Positions 54,653 to 62,902 of a stretch of 64,000 bases of DNA are shown piece by piece (the first letter of the stretch is position 1; the number at the start of each line of letters is the position of its first letter). A program made the translations under genes and the position numbers. Origin of the DNA: Compostimonas suwonensis (GTDB lineage: Bacteria; Actinomycetota; Actinomycetes; Actinomycetales; Microbacteriaceae); NCBI RefSeq assembly GCF_002797855.1, contig NZ_PGFB01000003.1, positions 496,001 through 560,000 of the forward strand, written 5' to 3'. The notes beneath the pieces were generated by a model. It was not told the origin of the DNA. It ran no database searches and worked only from the letters and a program-made list of their open reading frames with translations.

Positions 54653-55599
54653 ACACATCGCTGATTCGTCCGGCTCGCACTCCCGTCGCCGATGGAGTCC
54701 CCGCGAGCAGAAGGCGCAGGAGCTCGGCCGCCCACCGCGGCGATCGAACGCTCGCCTGGATCCTCATCGCGCCCGCCGTGCTCGGCTTCGCGGTGTTCGC
54801 GGCCTATCCCACACTCAGGGGCATCTACCTGAGCTTCACCGACTTCCGGGTGCTCAGCGATCCGGTCTGGACCGGGCTCGACAACTACAAACGGCTCCTC
54901 GGCGACGACGTCTTCTGGCACTCCGTCGGCGTGACCCTCTACTTCGTCGCCCTCGCGGTGATCGGATGCGTCGTGCTCTCGCTCGTCACGGCCGTGATCC
55001 TGCACCGGCTCACGAGCTCCACCGTCGTGCGGGGCCTCATCATCCTGCCCTTCCTCATCTCCAACATCGTCGCGGGTGTCGTGTGGACCTGGATGCTCGA
55101 CTCGCAGCTCGGCATCGTGAACGTGGTGCTCAAGGCGATCACCGGCCAGTCGGTGCAGTTCTTCACCGATCCCGCCTGGGCTGTGCCGAGCCTCGCGGCC
55201 GTCACCATCTGGAAGGGCCTCGGCTATACGACGATCCTCATCTTCGCGGGGCTGCAGACGATCCCCGAGCCCGTCTACGAGGCCGCGAGGCTCGACGGCG
55301 CGAGCGAGGTGCAGATGTTCCGGAGGATCACCGTGCCGCTACTGCGCCCGGTGCTCGCGATGGTCGTGATCCTCACGGTCGTGAACTCGTTCCAGGTCTT
55401 CGACATCGTGCAGGTGACGACTCGCGGCGGCCCCGAGAACGCCACGAACGTGCTGCAGCTCTACATCTACAGCAAGGCCTTCGGCCAGTTCGACTTCGGC
55501 TACGCCTCGGCGATCTCCATCGCGCTCTTCGCGATGCTGATCCTCATCACCTTCGCCCAGATGCGTCTTATGCGCATCAACGAGACCGACACGGATTGA
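54643..55599 (+). CDS. CUT1 sugar ABC transporter permease (MalF type)
   Basis: First permease of an oligosaccharide importer, 318 residues with six membrane helices. The cytoplasmic EAA loop EAARLDGASEVQMFRRITVP (about 205-225), which docks the ATPase, is intact. The start is a TTG at 54643, with GAGGAG six bases upstream; no ATG or GTG in frame fits better. The MalG-type permease follows after 13 bases. No ATPase gene is present, so a shared MsmK/UgpC-type ATPase from elsewhere must power it. Confidence 0.92.
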   Translation: MAVDTSLIRPARTPVADGVPASRRRRSSAAHRGDRTLAWILIAPAVLGFAVFAAYPTLRGIYLSFTDFRVLSDPVWTGLDNYKRLLGDDVFWHSVGVTLYFVALAVIGCVVLSLVTAVILHRLTSSTVVRGLIILPFLISNIVAGVVWTWMLDSQLGIVNVVLKAITGQSVQFFTDPAWAVPSLAAVTIWKGLGYTTILIFAGLQTIPEPVYEAARLDGASEVQMFRRITVPLLRPVLAMVVILTVVNSFQVFDIVQVTTRGGPENATNVLQLYIYSKAFGQFDFGYASAISIALFAMLILITFAQMRLMRINETDTD

Positions 55600-55612
55600 G
55601 GGCGACGGCCAC

Positions 55613-56551
55613 ATGACACGTGCAACTGCTCCCGCACCGGCCCAGACCCGGATCGCCTCCCGTCGTCCGAAGCGCAAGCGCGGCGTCGGCCGGGCGATGG
55701 CCTGGACCTACCTCATCGTCGTGCTCGCGGTGACGATCTTCCCGTTGTACTGGATCCTGCGCACGGCCCTGTCGAACAACAAGGCGCTCGCGACCGATCC
55801 CTCGTCCTTCCTGCCCGTCGACTTCACCTTCGGCGCATTCCAGCGTGTGCTGGGGCTCGCCACGACGGCAGAGGCGCAGCTGCAGGGAGGCTCAGGGGCA
55901 TCCTTGGACCTCGGCATCTTCGTGCGCAACTCGATCATCTACGCGACCGTGTGGACGGTGCTGGTGGTCTTCTTCTCGGCGCTCGCCGCCTACGCCTTCT
56001 CGCGGCTGCACTGGCGGGGCCGCAACCTGGTGTTCGCCGTCCTCATGACCGCCCTGATGGTGCCCGGCATCATGACCCTGCTGCCGAACTTCCTGCTCAT
56101 CAAGCAGCTGGGGCTCATCAACACCTTCGCGGGTCTCATCCTCCCGGGCGCGTTGTTCTCGGCGTTCAACATCTTCTTCCTCCGGCAGTTCTTCCTCGGG
56201 ATGAGCTCGGAGATCGAGGAGGCGGCGCTCATCGACGGCGCGGGCCGGGTGAGGGTGCTGTTCCAGATCATCCTGCCGAACGCCCGCGGACCGATCGCGA
56301 CCCTCTCGATCCTGGGGTTCATCGGAGCCTGGAACGACTACTTCTGGCCACTCCTCGTCTCGACGTCCGGAGACGAGGTGCGCCCGCTGACCCTCGCGTT
56401 GGCGGTCTTCAAGCAATCGGCGCCCGGCACGACGACGGACTGGGCGGGTCTTATGGCCGCAGCCCTCGTCGCCGCGTTCCCGATGTTCATCCTGTTCATG
56501 GTGTTCGGCAAGCGCATCGTGAATTCGATCGGGTTCACCGGGATCCGATGA
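55613..56551 (+). CDS. CUT1 sugar ABC transporter permease (MalG type)
   Basis: Second permease, 312 residues, six membrane helices with a basic N-terminus. The EAA loop reads EEAALIDGAGRVRVLFQIILP (about 203-223). The external loop after the first helix is longer than usual (about 55-105). It pairs with the preceding MalF-type protein. The ATG at 55613 lies 13 bases after that gene. The binding protein gene follows at 56640, so the order is F-G-E. Confidence 0.92.
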   Translation: MTRATAPAPAQTRIASRRPKRKRGVGRAMAWTYLIVVLAVTIFPLYWILRTALSNNKALATDPSSFLPVDFTFGAFQRVLGLATTAEAQLQGGSGASLDLGIFVRNSIIYATVWTVLVVFFSALAAYAFSRLHWRGRNLVFAVLMTALMVPGIMTLLPNFLLIKQLGLINTFAGLILPGALFSAFNIFFLRQFFLGMSSEIEEAALIDGAGRVRVLFQIILPNARGPIATLSILGFIGAWNDYFWPLLVSTSGDEVRPLTLALAVFKQSAPGTTTDWAGLMAAALVAAFPMFILFMVFGKRIVNSIGFTGIR

Positions 56552-56639
56552 GCCGGGGGCGGGCCCGGAACGCGATGCGCACGGGCTGCCCGCGGCTTTC
56601 TCAAGCACCACATCACATCCATACCGAGAGTGAGAAACA

Positions 56640-57986
56640 ATGAAGTTCAAGACCAGTCTGAGGGCGGCCGCGGTCGTCGCTCTGGTTGCGCCGCTTGCGG
56701 CCTGCTCGGCGACGGGAGGCGGCGACGCCGCCGGCCCCGTTCCCATCCAGTGGTGGACCTGGGATGCCAACCAGGCCGTCTCCTACGAGAAGTGCGCGAC
56801 GGCGTTCAACGAGGCCAATCCCGACATCGAGGTCACCGTCTCCAACTACGGCTGGGACGACTACTGGACCAAGCTGACTGCCGGCTTCGTCGCCGGCGAC
56901 GCTCCCGACACCTTCATGGACCACGTCAACAACTACCCGGAGTATGCCGACCAGGGGCAGCTCCTCCCGCTCGACGACTACGTCGCGAAGACCGATTTCG
57001 ACCTCGGCAAGTACAGCACGGGCGTCGACACCTGGAAGTACACCGACGGCAAGCTGTACGGCCTGCCCAAGGACTGGGCCACGATCGCCTTCTTCTACAA
57101 CAAGGACATGGTCGCCGCAGCAGGCCTCACCGACGCCGATCTCGCGAACATGACCTGGAACCCGGATGACGGGGGCACCTTCGGCGAGATCGTCGCCAAG
57201 CTCTCGGTCGACGCCAACGGCGTTCACGGCGACCAGCCCGGCTTCGACAAGGACAACGTCGTGACCTACGGAATCGGACCGATGGGCACGAGCGGCAACA
57301 ACGGGCAGGACACCTGGAGCGGCTTCCTGTCGACGACGGGCTGGACCCTCGGCGACGAGCCCAACTGGCCCACCCAGTTCGAGTACTCGCAGCCGGTCTT
57401 CAAGAAGTCGCTCGACTGGATCCGCGATCTGAGCGCCCAGGGCTTCAGCCCGAAGCAGGGTGCTTTCACGAACGCCGTCGAAGACCAGCTCGGCTCCGGC
57501 AAGGTCGCGATCGTCTCGACGCCCTCGTCGAACGTGGTCGCGCTGTCGACCCTGCAGGGTGTTCCCGTGGGTATCGCCCCCTCGGTGGTCGGACCGGACG
57601 GAACCCGTTCGAGCCTGTCGAACGCGAACGGCGACTCGATCTGGGCGGGCACCAAGCACCCGGACGAGGCCTGGAAGTGGCTCTCGTACCTCGGCTCGAC
57701 CGACTGCCAGAGCCTCGCGGGTGCCGACGGCACCTTCTTCCCGTCGATCCCCGAGTCGATGGCCGTCACCCAGGCGTCGATGAAGGAGAAGGGCATCGAC
57801 CTGTCGGTCTTCACGGAGCTCTCCGACAACAAGGAGCTCTTCGTGACGCCGGCCTTCCAGAACGGCGCCGAGCTCGACGCCACCTTCAAGCCGCTGTGGG
57901 AGTCGTTCTTCAACTTCACGGTCGGCGACGAGGTCTTCGACCAGATGACCGAGCAGAGCAAGGAGATCCTGAGCCGCAACGGCTAG
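56640..57986 (+). CDS. Sugar ABC transporter substrate-binding lipoprotein
   Basis: Family 1 solute-binding protein, 448 residues, that captures the sugar outside the membrane. The signal peptide ends in LAAC (Cys22), followed by a SATGGGDAAG spacer. The mature protein has the two-lobe pattern with IEVTVSNYGWDDYWTKLTAG and YGLPKDWATIAFFYNKDM typical of the family. Trp and Tyr are abundant in the putative cleft. The ATG at 56640 is the start. A strong hairpin lies 12 bases after the stop, which would favour high expression of the binding protein over downstream genes. Confidence 0.93.
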   Translation: MKFKTSLRAAAVVALVAPLAACSATGGGDAAGPVPIQWWTWDANQAVSYEKCATAFNEANPDIEVTVSNYGWDDYWTKLTAGFVAGDAPDTFMDHVNNYPEYADQGQLLPLDDYVAKTDFDLGKYSTGVDTWKYTDGKLYGLPKDWATIAFFYNKDMVAAAGLTDADLANMTWNPDDGGTFGEIVAKLSVDANGVHGDQPGFDKDNVVTYGIGPMGTSGNNGQDTWSGFLSTTGWTLGDEPNWPTQFEYSQPVFKKSLDWIRDLSAQGFSPKQGAFTNAVEDQLGSGKVAIVSTPSSNVVALSTLQGVPVGIAPSVVGPDGTRSSLSNANGDSIWAGTKHPDEAWKWLSYLGSTDCQSLAGADGTFFPSIPESMAVTQASMKEKGIDLSVFTELSDNKELFVTPAFQNGAELDATFKPLWESFFNFTVGDEVFDQMTEQSKEILSRNG

Positions 57987-57997
57987 CGGCCCCGTTC

Positions 57998-58034
57998 ACG
58001 GTTGGGGCGCCCGGCTTCCGGGCGTCCCAACCGT
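57998..58034 (+). terminator. Hairpin after the binding-protein gene
   Basis: Stem ACGGTTGGGGCGCCCGG / CCGGGCGTCCCAACCGT (16 of 17 pairs) with loop CTT. It has no T-run. It is probably a partial terminator or mRNA stabiliser between the transporter genes and the two downstream genes. Confidence 0.65.
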
Positions 58035-58079
58035 CATGCCGCCGCCCTCGCCGTTTTCGCCGTCTTCGATTGGACCCCT

Positions 58080-59081
58080 GTGAACCAGACCTCGGTCGCC
58101 GCTCTCACCGTCACCCGCACGGATGCCGGCGGGCTCGCCCTCCTCGTCGTCGACACCGGTGCCGTGCGCGCCGTGTTCGTGCCCTCGGTCGGCGGCCGGC
58201 TGCTCTCGCTCACGGCCGGGGGAGCCGAGTTCCTCTGGCGCAACGAGCGGTACCTCGACGCCGGGATCGCCCCGCGCGTGCCTCTCGCCGGCTGGCCGCA
58301 GGCGGGCGCGGGGATGGGGAGCTGGCTCAACCTCGGCGGCGCCAAGATCTGGCCGGCGCCCCAGGGCCAGGGCGGCCCGGGGGAGTGGGACGGCCCGCCC
58401 GACCCTGTGCTCGACGGCGGCCCGTGGAGCTGCACGGTGTCGGGCGACGATCGCGCCGTCACCGTCGTGCTCACGAGCGCGGATGACTCCCGCTCCGGTC
58501 TGCGGATGTCGCGCGCCTTCCGGTTCACGGCCGGCAGCGCGCAGTTCGAGGAGACCGTGTCGTTCACGGCCGCCCTCGGCCGCGCCGTTCGCTGGGCGAT
58601 CTGGGAGGTCGTGCAGATCGACACGGCCGCTGCGGTGGGCTCGACCGACCCCCGGGTCGGGATCTTCGTGCGCGACACCGGCGCAATCCCTCCTCTCAGC
58701 CTCCTCCCCGCGAGCCGAGGCCGGGCGACCGTCGCCGTGACGGAACGTCCCGGGGGCCGTGCCTACCGCATCCCCGTGACCGAGGTCGTCGACAAGCTCG
58801 GCTTCCCATCGGCCACGGGCGAGCTCAGCTATCGCAGACCCGACGGCGGCGAGCTCATCCTGTCGTTCGACGTCGACGGGAACGCGGAGTACCCGGATGG
58901 CGGCTCCCGCGCCGAGATCTGGATGCAGCACCCGCTGCCGGAGCCGATCGCCGAGCTCGGCGGCCTGCATCCCGACTCGCACCTCGTCGAGCTCGAGGCG
59001 CTGGGGCCCCTCCGCGCGCTCCCGCCCGGCGAATCCTCCACCCTGACGGTCCGCTGGACCGTCGTGCCACCGCGGCACTAG
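58080..59081 (+). CDS. Aldose-epimerase-like (galactose mutarotase fold) protein
   Basis: A 333-residue, beta-rich protein of the DUF4380/aldose-epimerase-like superfamily. Supporting segments are FVPSVGGRLLSLTAGGAEFLWRN near the N-terminus and the central WAIWEVVQIDT; the catalytic His pair of true mutarotases is not evident. It probably binds or converts a sugar delivered by the transporter; the exact reaction is unknown. I chose the GTG at 58080, because the longer frame from 58002 would begin inside the hairpin. Same strand and probable operon with the transporter and the epimerase/dehydratase. Confidence 0.72.
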   Translation: MNQTSVAALTVTRTDAGGLALLVVDTGAVRAVFVPSVGGRLLSLTAGGAEFLWRNERYLDAGIAPRVPLAGWPQAGAGMGSWLNLGGAKIWPAPQGQGGPGEWDGPPDPVLDGGPWSCTVSGDDRAVTVVLTSADDSRSGLRMSRAFRFTAGSAQFEETVSFTAALGRAVRWAIWEVVQIDTAAAVGSTDPRVGIFVRDTGAIPPLSLLPASRGRATVAVTERPGGRAYRIPVTEVVDKLGFPSATGELSYRRPDGGELILSFDVDGNAEYPDGGSRAEIWMQHPLPEPIAELGGLHPDSHLVELEALGPLRALPPGESSTLTVRWTVVPPRH

Positions 59082-59144
59082 CTTTGTCCCGCCCTCTGCT
59101 CGCCTTCTACCCGCATCTACCGCCCTCCACGAACGGAGCCTCCC

Positions 59145-60134
59145 GTGTCCTCTCTGTCCCTCCTCCTCATCGGCGGCACCGGTGTCATCAGCTCGGCGTG
59201 CGCGCGGCGCGCGGTCGACGCGGGTCACGAGGTGCACCTGCTCACGCGCGGCGAGTCGTCCTTGCGTCCTGCGCCGGAGGGAGCGTTGCTCCACACGGCC
59301 GATGTGAGGGATCGGCGGGCTGTGGAGAGCGCTCTCGACGGCCTCTCCTTCGACGCCGTCGTGAACTTCGTGGCGTTCGAGCCCGCGCACGTGCAGGCCG
59401 ACATCGAGCTCTTCGCGGGGCGCACCGGGCAATACGTCTTCATCAGCTCGACCTCCGCGTACCAGAAGCCGGCCGCCGTGCTGCCGATCACCGAGTCGAC
59501 GCCGTTGCGCAACCCGTACCTCTCCTATTCGCGCGCGAAGATCGAGTGCGAGGACGTGCTCGTGCAGGCGTATCGCCGTTCGGGCTTCCCCGTCACGATC
59601 GTGCGGCCCTCGTTCACCTACGATCACACGATCTTCCCGATCGATGGAGGCTGGACGGTGGTCGATCGGATGCGCCGGGGCCTCGAGGTGATCCTGCCGG
59701 GCGACGGCAGCTCGCTGTGCTCGCTCACCCACGCCTCCGACTTCGCCGAGACCTTCGTCGAGCTGCTGGGAGACCCGCGCACGATCGGCGACAGCTACCA
59801 CATCACGACCGACGAACGCCTCACCTGGAGGCAGGCCTTCGAGGCGATCGCGGCGGCTGCGGGCGTCGAGCCGCGATTCGTCTCCGTGCCCTCCGAAGCG
59901 ATCGCCGCCGCCGATCCCGAGTGGGGAGCGGTGCTGCTCGGCGACAAGACGCATTCGGCGTTCTTCGACAACTCGAAAGTACGAGGGATCGTGCCGGGCC
60001 ATCACGCCCGGATCCCCTATTGGAAGGGCGCTCGCGAGACGGTCGCCTGGTACGACGCGAACCCGCAGGAGCGCCGGATCGACGACGCCCGGTCGGCGGT
60101 CATGGACGAGCTGGCCGAGCGTTTCCGCCCCTGA
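59145..60134 (+). CDS. NAD-dependent epimerase/dehydratase (extended SDR)
   Basis: A 329-residue extended short-chain dehydrogenase of the nucleotide-sugar epimerase/reductase group. Rossmann motif IGGTGVIS (about 8-15), SSTSAYQKP, and the catalytic YSRAK (YxxxK) near 133 are seen, with VRPSFTYD after it. It lacks a membrane segment. In this locus it may oxidise or isomerise the imported sugar or its derivative; the substrate is not determined. The start is the GTG at 59145, after GGAG. Last gene of the locus before the tRNA. Confidence 0.82.
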   Translation: MSSLSLLLIGGTGVISSACARRAVDAGHEVHLLTRGESSLRPAPEGALLHTADVRDRRAVESALDGLSFDAVVNFVAFEPAHVQADIELFAGRTGQYVFISSTSAYQKPAAVLPITESTPLRNPYLSYSRAKIECEDVLVQAYRRSGFPVTIVRPSFTYDHTIFPIDGGWTVVDRMRRGLEVILPGDGSSLCSLTHASDFAETFVELLGDPRTIGDSYHITTDERLTWRQAFEAIAAAAGVEPRFVSVPSEAIAAADPEWGAVLLGDKTHSAFFDNSKVRGIVPGHHARIPYWKGARETVAWYDANPQERRIDDARSAVMDELAERFRP

Positions 60135-60168
60135 TCCGCCCCAGACCCGCCCCTGGTTCGACTCCGCG

Positions 60169-60198
60169 TTCACCTGCTGTTCGCACCTGTGATAGTGT
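60169..60198 (+). promoter_or_regulatory. Candidate promoter of the initiator tRNA
   Basis: TTCACC (60169-60174) and TAGTGT (60193-60198) separated by 18 bases. The predicted start lies a few bases before the mature 5' end at 60211. Confidence 0.4.
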
Positions 60199-60210
60199 TA
60201 TCTCTTGTGC

Positions 60211-60287
60211 CGCGGGGTGGAGCAGTTCGGTAGCTCGCTGGGCTCATAACCCAGAGGTCGCAGGTTCAAATCCTGTCCCCGCAACCA
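60211..60287 (+). tRNA. Initiator tRNA-fMet (anticodon CAT)
   Basis: A 77-base cloverleaf with encoded CCA. The anticodon loop CTCATAA sits on a stem ending in three G-C pairs (CTGGG/CCCAG). The acceptor stem begins with an unpaired C1-A72 and then six pairs. Both marks are specific to the initiator tRNA. The T-arm reads CAGGTTCAAATCCTG. Confidence 0.97.
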
Positions 60288-60300
60288 AACGCAGTACGAA

Positions 60301-60338
60301 AAGTCCCGGAAACCCAAGGTTTCCGGGACTTTTTCTTT
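60301..60338 (+). terminator. Rho-independent terminator of tRNA-fMet
   Basis: Perfect 14-bp stem AAGTCCCGGAAACC / GGTTTCCGGGACTT with loop CAA, running into TTTCTTT. It starts 14 bases after the tRNA 3' end. It is the clearest factor-independent terminator in the window. The following 60339-60464 shows nothing further. Confidence 0.95.
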
Positions 60339-60464
60339 GTATACACGTGTGCTCGGCGATGCCTCGGCACCGCTTGCGGCCTCAAGCGAGGAAGAGCCTT
60401 GCGTCGAGGCGGGTCGTCCCGCGCCGTAGGACTTACGAGTTCTGAGTTGAGAGCAGCGAGGTGA

Positions 60465-61433
60465 TCATGAGCTCTCGCCCATCGTGACCACTACGGTGCC
60501 GGTCTTGCGGCCGGTGTCGACCCGGGCGTGCGCCTCGACGATCCGCTCCAGCGGGTAGCGGCCATCGATCACCGCGACGATGTCTCCAGCGTCCGCGAGT
60601 GCCATCACGAGGTGCAGGTCCCTGGTCTTCTCGGCGGTCGGCCGCAGTCCCGTGAATGCGACTTTCGCTCGCCGGCTCCCGAACCAGGGCAGCCGGAGCA
60701 TGAGCGGCAGGGACGGGACCGTGGAGAGGTAGACCCCGTCGGGAGCCAGGCAGCGCCGACACCGGGCGAAGGAGCTCTTGCCCACGGCGTCGAAGACGAC
60801 GTCATAGCTCCGATCCTCCCGTGTGAAATCCTGCCGTGTGCGGTCGATGACCCTGTCGGCGCCGAGCCGCGTCATGGCGTGAACGCTCCCAGTGCTGCAG
60901 ACCGCCGTGACGGTCGCGCCGACGTGCTTGGCCAGCTGCACGGCCATGCTGCCGACGCTGCCGGCGGCACCGTTGATCAGGATGCTCTGCCCGGGCCGGA
61001 GTCCCGCCTCATCGCGCAGGAATGCCAGTGCGGTGCCGTCGGCGAGGGCCGCGGCATCCGTGTGGGCGATGCCGGCCGGCTTGCGCATCACGGCACCGGC
61101 CTCGCTCACGGTGAGGTACTCGGCGTGCCCGCCGAAGTCGGGGCCGGTGATGCCGACGATCTCGTCGCCGATCCGGAATCGAGTGACGGCGGGGCCGACG
61201 GCCGCGACCTGCCCCGCGAACTCGGACCCGAGTATCTGCCACCTGGGACGTCTCAGGCCGAAGAACAGGCGGGAGAAGAGCGGGACTCCCCGGCGGGCGG
61301 CGCTGTCGGCCGCCCCAATCGTGGAGGCGCGGTTGCGCACGAGGATCTCGTCGGCCGCCGGGGTCGGCGTGGGGACTTCCTCGACGCTCACCACGTCGGG
61401 AGAGCCGTAGCGGCGGTAGACGGCGGCCCTCAT
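60465..61433 (-). CDS. Quinone oxidoreductase-like MDR protein
   Basis: A 322-residue zinc-independent medium-chain dehydrogenase/reductase that probably uses NADPH to reduce a quinone or enone. The GroES-like N-terminal half (about 1-125) is followed by a Rossmann domain with INGAAGSVGSMAVQLAKHVGA (about 150-170). No structural or catalytic zinc cysteines are present. The start ATG overlaps the stop of the XRE gene (ATGA), so it is the third gene of a coupled operon with a membrane protein and an XRE regulator. Confidence 0.85.
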   Translation of the reverse strand: MRAAVYRRYGSPDVVSVEEVPTPTPAADEILVRNRASTIGAADSAARRGVPLFSRLFFGLRRPRWQILGSEFAGQVAAVGPAVTRFRIGDEIVGITGPDFGGHAEYLTVSEAGAVMRKPAGIAHTDAAALADGTALAFLRDEAGLRPGQSILINGAAGSVGSMAVQLAKHVGATVTAVCSTGSVHAMTRLGADRVIDRTRQDFTREDRSYDVVFDAVGKSSFARCRRCLAPDGVYLSTVPSLPLMLRLPWFGSRRAKVAFTGLRPTAEKTRDLHLVMALADAGDIVAVIDGRYPLERIVEAHARVDTGRKTGTVVVTMGESS

Positions 61434-61654
61434 GAGTCGGTGTCCGGATACTGGAAGACCTGCTCGAGCGGAACCTCGAAGGTCCGGGCGATCTGGAACG
61501 CCATCTCCAAAGACGGCGAATAGCGGCCCTGTTCGATGGCGATGACGGTCTGCCGGGTGACGCCGATGCGGTCGGCGAGCTCGGCCTGGGTCATCTCACC
61601 GCGATCGAACCGCAGCCGGCGGATCGAATTGGTGACGCTCGTCGGCTTCACCAT
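61430..61654 (-). CDS. XRE-family helix-turn-helix regulator
   Basis: A 74-residue single-domain DNA-binding protein. The HTH reads MTQAELADRIGVTRQTVIAIEQGRYSPSLE (about 21-50), then a helix and FEVPLEQVF, typical of the small YozG-like repressors that accompany membrane proteins. The ATG at 61654 is inside the end of the upstream membrane-protein gene (7-bp overlap). It probably represses the operon through the two TGTCA-N8-TGACA palindromes around the promoter at 62095-62160. Confidence 0.87.
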   Translation of the reverse strand: MVKPTSVTNSIRRLRFDRGEMTQAELADRIGVTRQTVIAIEQGRYSPSLEMAFQIARTFEVPLEQVFQYPDTDS

Positions 61655-62076
61655 GACTGGATGCCCCGGCGGTAGGCGACGATCTTCGCGATCGAGGACA
61701 GGATCATGGACAGCACGAATGCCAGGTAGATGATGTTGGCGATCCAGAAGTGGTCGGCCTCGACGAGCGCCAGGACCAGTGCCGCCAGCGCGCCGAAGAC
61801 CAGGAACCAGCTGCCCGTCCTCTCCCCGAACCGGTAGATCTGCTTGTCGCGCTGATCCTTCTTGCCAGCGTCCTTCGGTGAGAACATCCCCACCACGATG
61901 GTGATCACGATCGAGGCGACGATGGAGCCTCCGATGCACCAGAGGAGGATGGGCGCGTAGTCCACCTCGGTCAGAGGCGCGTCCGACGACTGTCCCAGCA
62001 CAACGGCCAGGTAGATCCCGTACACGACTATGGCCAGCACCAGCTGGACCCAGACGCTCTTCTCTTCTGACGACAT
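61648..62076 (-). CDS. Four-helix membrane protein (DUF2178-like)
   Basis: A 142-residue integral membrane protein with four hydrophobic segments (about 8-28, 40-63, 86-106 and 111-130). Short cytoplasmic loops include SPKDAGKKDQRDKQIYRFGERTG. The layout and the following XRE gene match the DUF2178-like/XRE pairs common in bacteria; function is unknown. The start is the ATG at 62076, preceded by GGAGGGG. An ATG at 62100 is possible but lacks this site. Confidence 0.78.
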   Translation of the reverse strand: MSSEEKSVWVQLVLAIVVYGIYLAVVLGQSSDAPLTEVDYAPILLWCIGGSIVASIVITIVVGMFSPKDAGKKDQRDKQIYRFGERTGSWFLVFGALAALVLALVEADHFWIANIIYLAFVLSMILSSIAKIVAYRRGIQSW

Positions 62077-62094
62077 CGGTTCCCCTCCTCGCTG

Positions 62095-62112
62095 TGTCAA
62101 AGATCATTGACA
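62095..62112. promoter_or_regulatory. Operator palindrome O1 (downstream of -10)
   Basis: TGTCAAAGATCATTGACA: half-sites TGTCA and TGACA with eight bases between. It overlaps the expected transcription start of the XRE operon. Confidence 0.6.
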
Positions 62113-62117
62113 TTGCG

Positions 62118-62147
62118 AATGTATGGCGGAGATATACACCATGTCAA
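62118..62147 (-). promoter_or_regulatory. Promoter of the membrane protein-XRE operon
   Basis: On the minus strand, TTGACA (62142-62147) and TACATT (62118-62123) are separated by 18 bases. The ribosome site GGAGGGG and ATG follow about 40 bases downstream. Confidence 0.65.
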
Positions 62148-62160
62148 GTATTTCTGACAT
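62141..62160. promoter_or_regulatory. Operator palindrome O2 (over -35)
   Basis: ATGTCAAGTATTTCTGACAT: the same half-sites and the same eight-base spacing as O1, covering the TTGACA -35 box. The centres of O1 and O2 are 47 bases apart. Confidence 0.6.
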
Positions 62161-62230
62161 TCCGTAGGAAGGGCTCCACCGGCTGCGTCCGCATCCGCGG
62201 TGGTCGACGCCGATGATCCACCGGTCGGGC

Positions 62231-62854
62231 TCAGCGCCGTGAGAGCGGCAACCGGACGGCGGGCGGGAGCGGCATCCGCACTGGCTCCGCCTGGAACGAC
62301 TGGATCATCAGCGCGGCGAAGCGTCGCGAGGCGGCCGCCCTCAGCTCGGGGGAGTCGGCGCGGATGCCCTCGTTCGCCATGAGCGCCAGGCTGACGTCCT
62401 CCAGCACGAAGTCGCTCCGCATCGTGCCCGTCGCCTTCGCGCGCCGCACCAGCTCGAGCATGAGGAGCAGGGAGCGATCGCGTTCCGCGACGAAGCCGGT
62501 CGCATCGGGAAGCTGCGAGGTGAACGCGCGGGCGAAGCCGCGGTCGAGGGCGTGGAGCACCATGAGCTTCTCGATCGCCCGACAGAAGCCGTTCCACGGG
62601 TCGGATTCGGCGAGACCCTCCTCCACGATCTCGACGCACGAGGCCATCTGCTCGGCGAACGCCTCGGCCAGCAGGGCGTCCTTGGTCGGGAAGTGCCGGT
62701 AGACGGTCGCGACGCCGAGCTCGGCCCGCCGCGCGATCTCGCGGATCGGCACGTCGATGCCCTCCGCGGCGAAGGCGCCGCGGGCGACGGCGAGGATGCG
62801 CGCCCGGTTGTCGCGGGCATCCGAGCGCCGCTGCGTTATCACTTCGATCGCCAT
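62231..62854 (-). CDS. TetR-family regulator
   Basis: A 207-residue repressor. N-terminal HTH (about 10-55: RARILAVARGAFAAEG, then IREIARRAELGVATVYRHFPTKDALL) and a helical ligand-binding domain. The start is the ATG at 62854; the reading frame continues upstream but is not protein-like. It lies divergent from the decayed oxidoreductase at 62903, 48 bases apart, so that gene was probably its original target. With the target broken the regulator may be released from its role. Confidence 0.9.
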   Translation of the reverse strand: MAIEVITQRRSDARDNRARILAVARGAFAAEGIDVPIREIARRAELGVATVYRHFPTKDALLAEAFAEQMASCVEIVEEGLAESDPWNGFCRAIEKLMVLHALDRGFARAFTSQLPDATGFVAERDRSLLLMLELVRRAKATGTMRSDFVLEDVSLALMANEGIRADSPELRAAASRRFAALMIQSFQAEPVRMPLPPAVRLPLSRR

Positions 62855-62902
62855 CGCTCTCACTTTAGTCAAGCGGACGGGGTGTTCCGTTACGGTCGCG
62901 GT

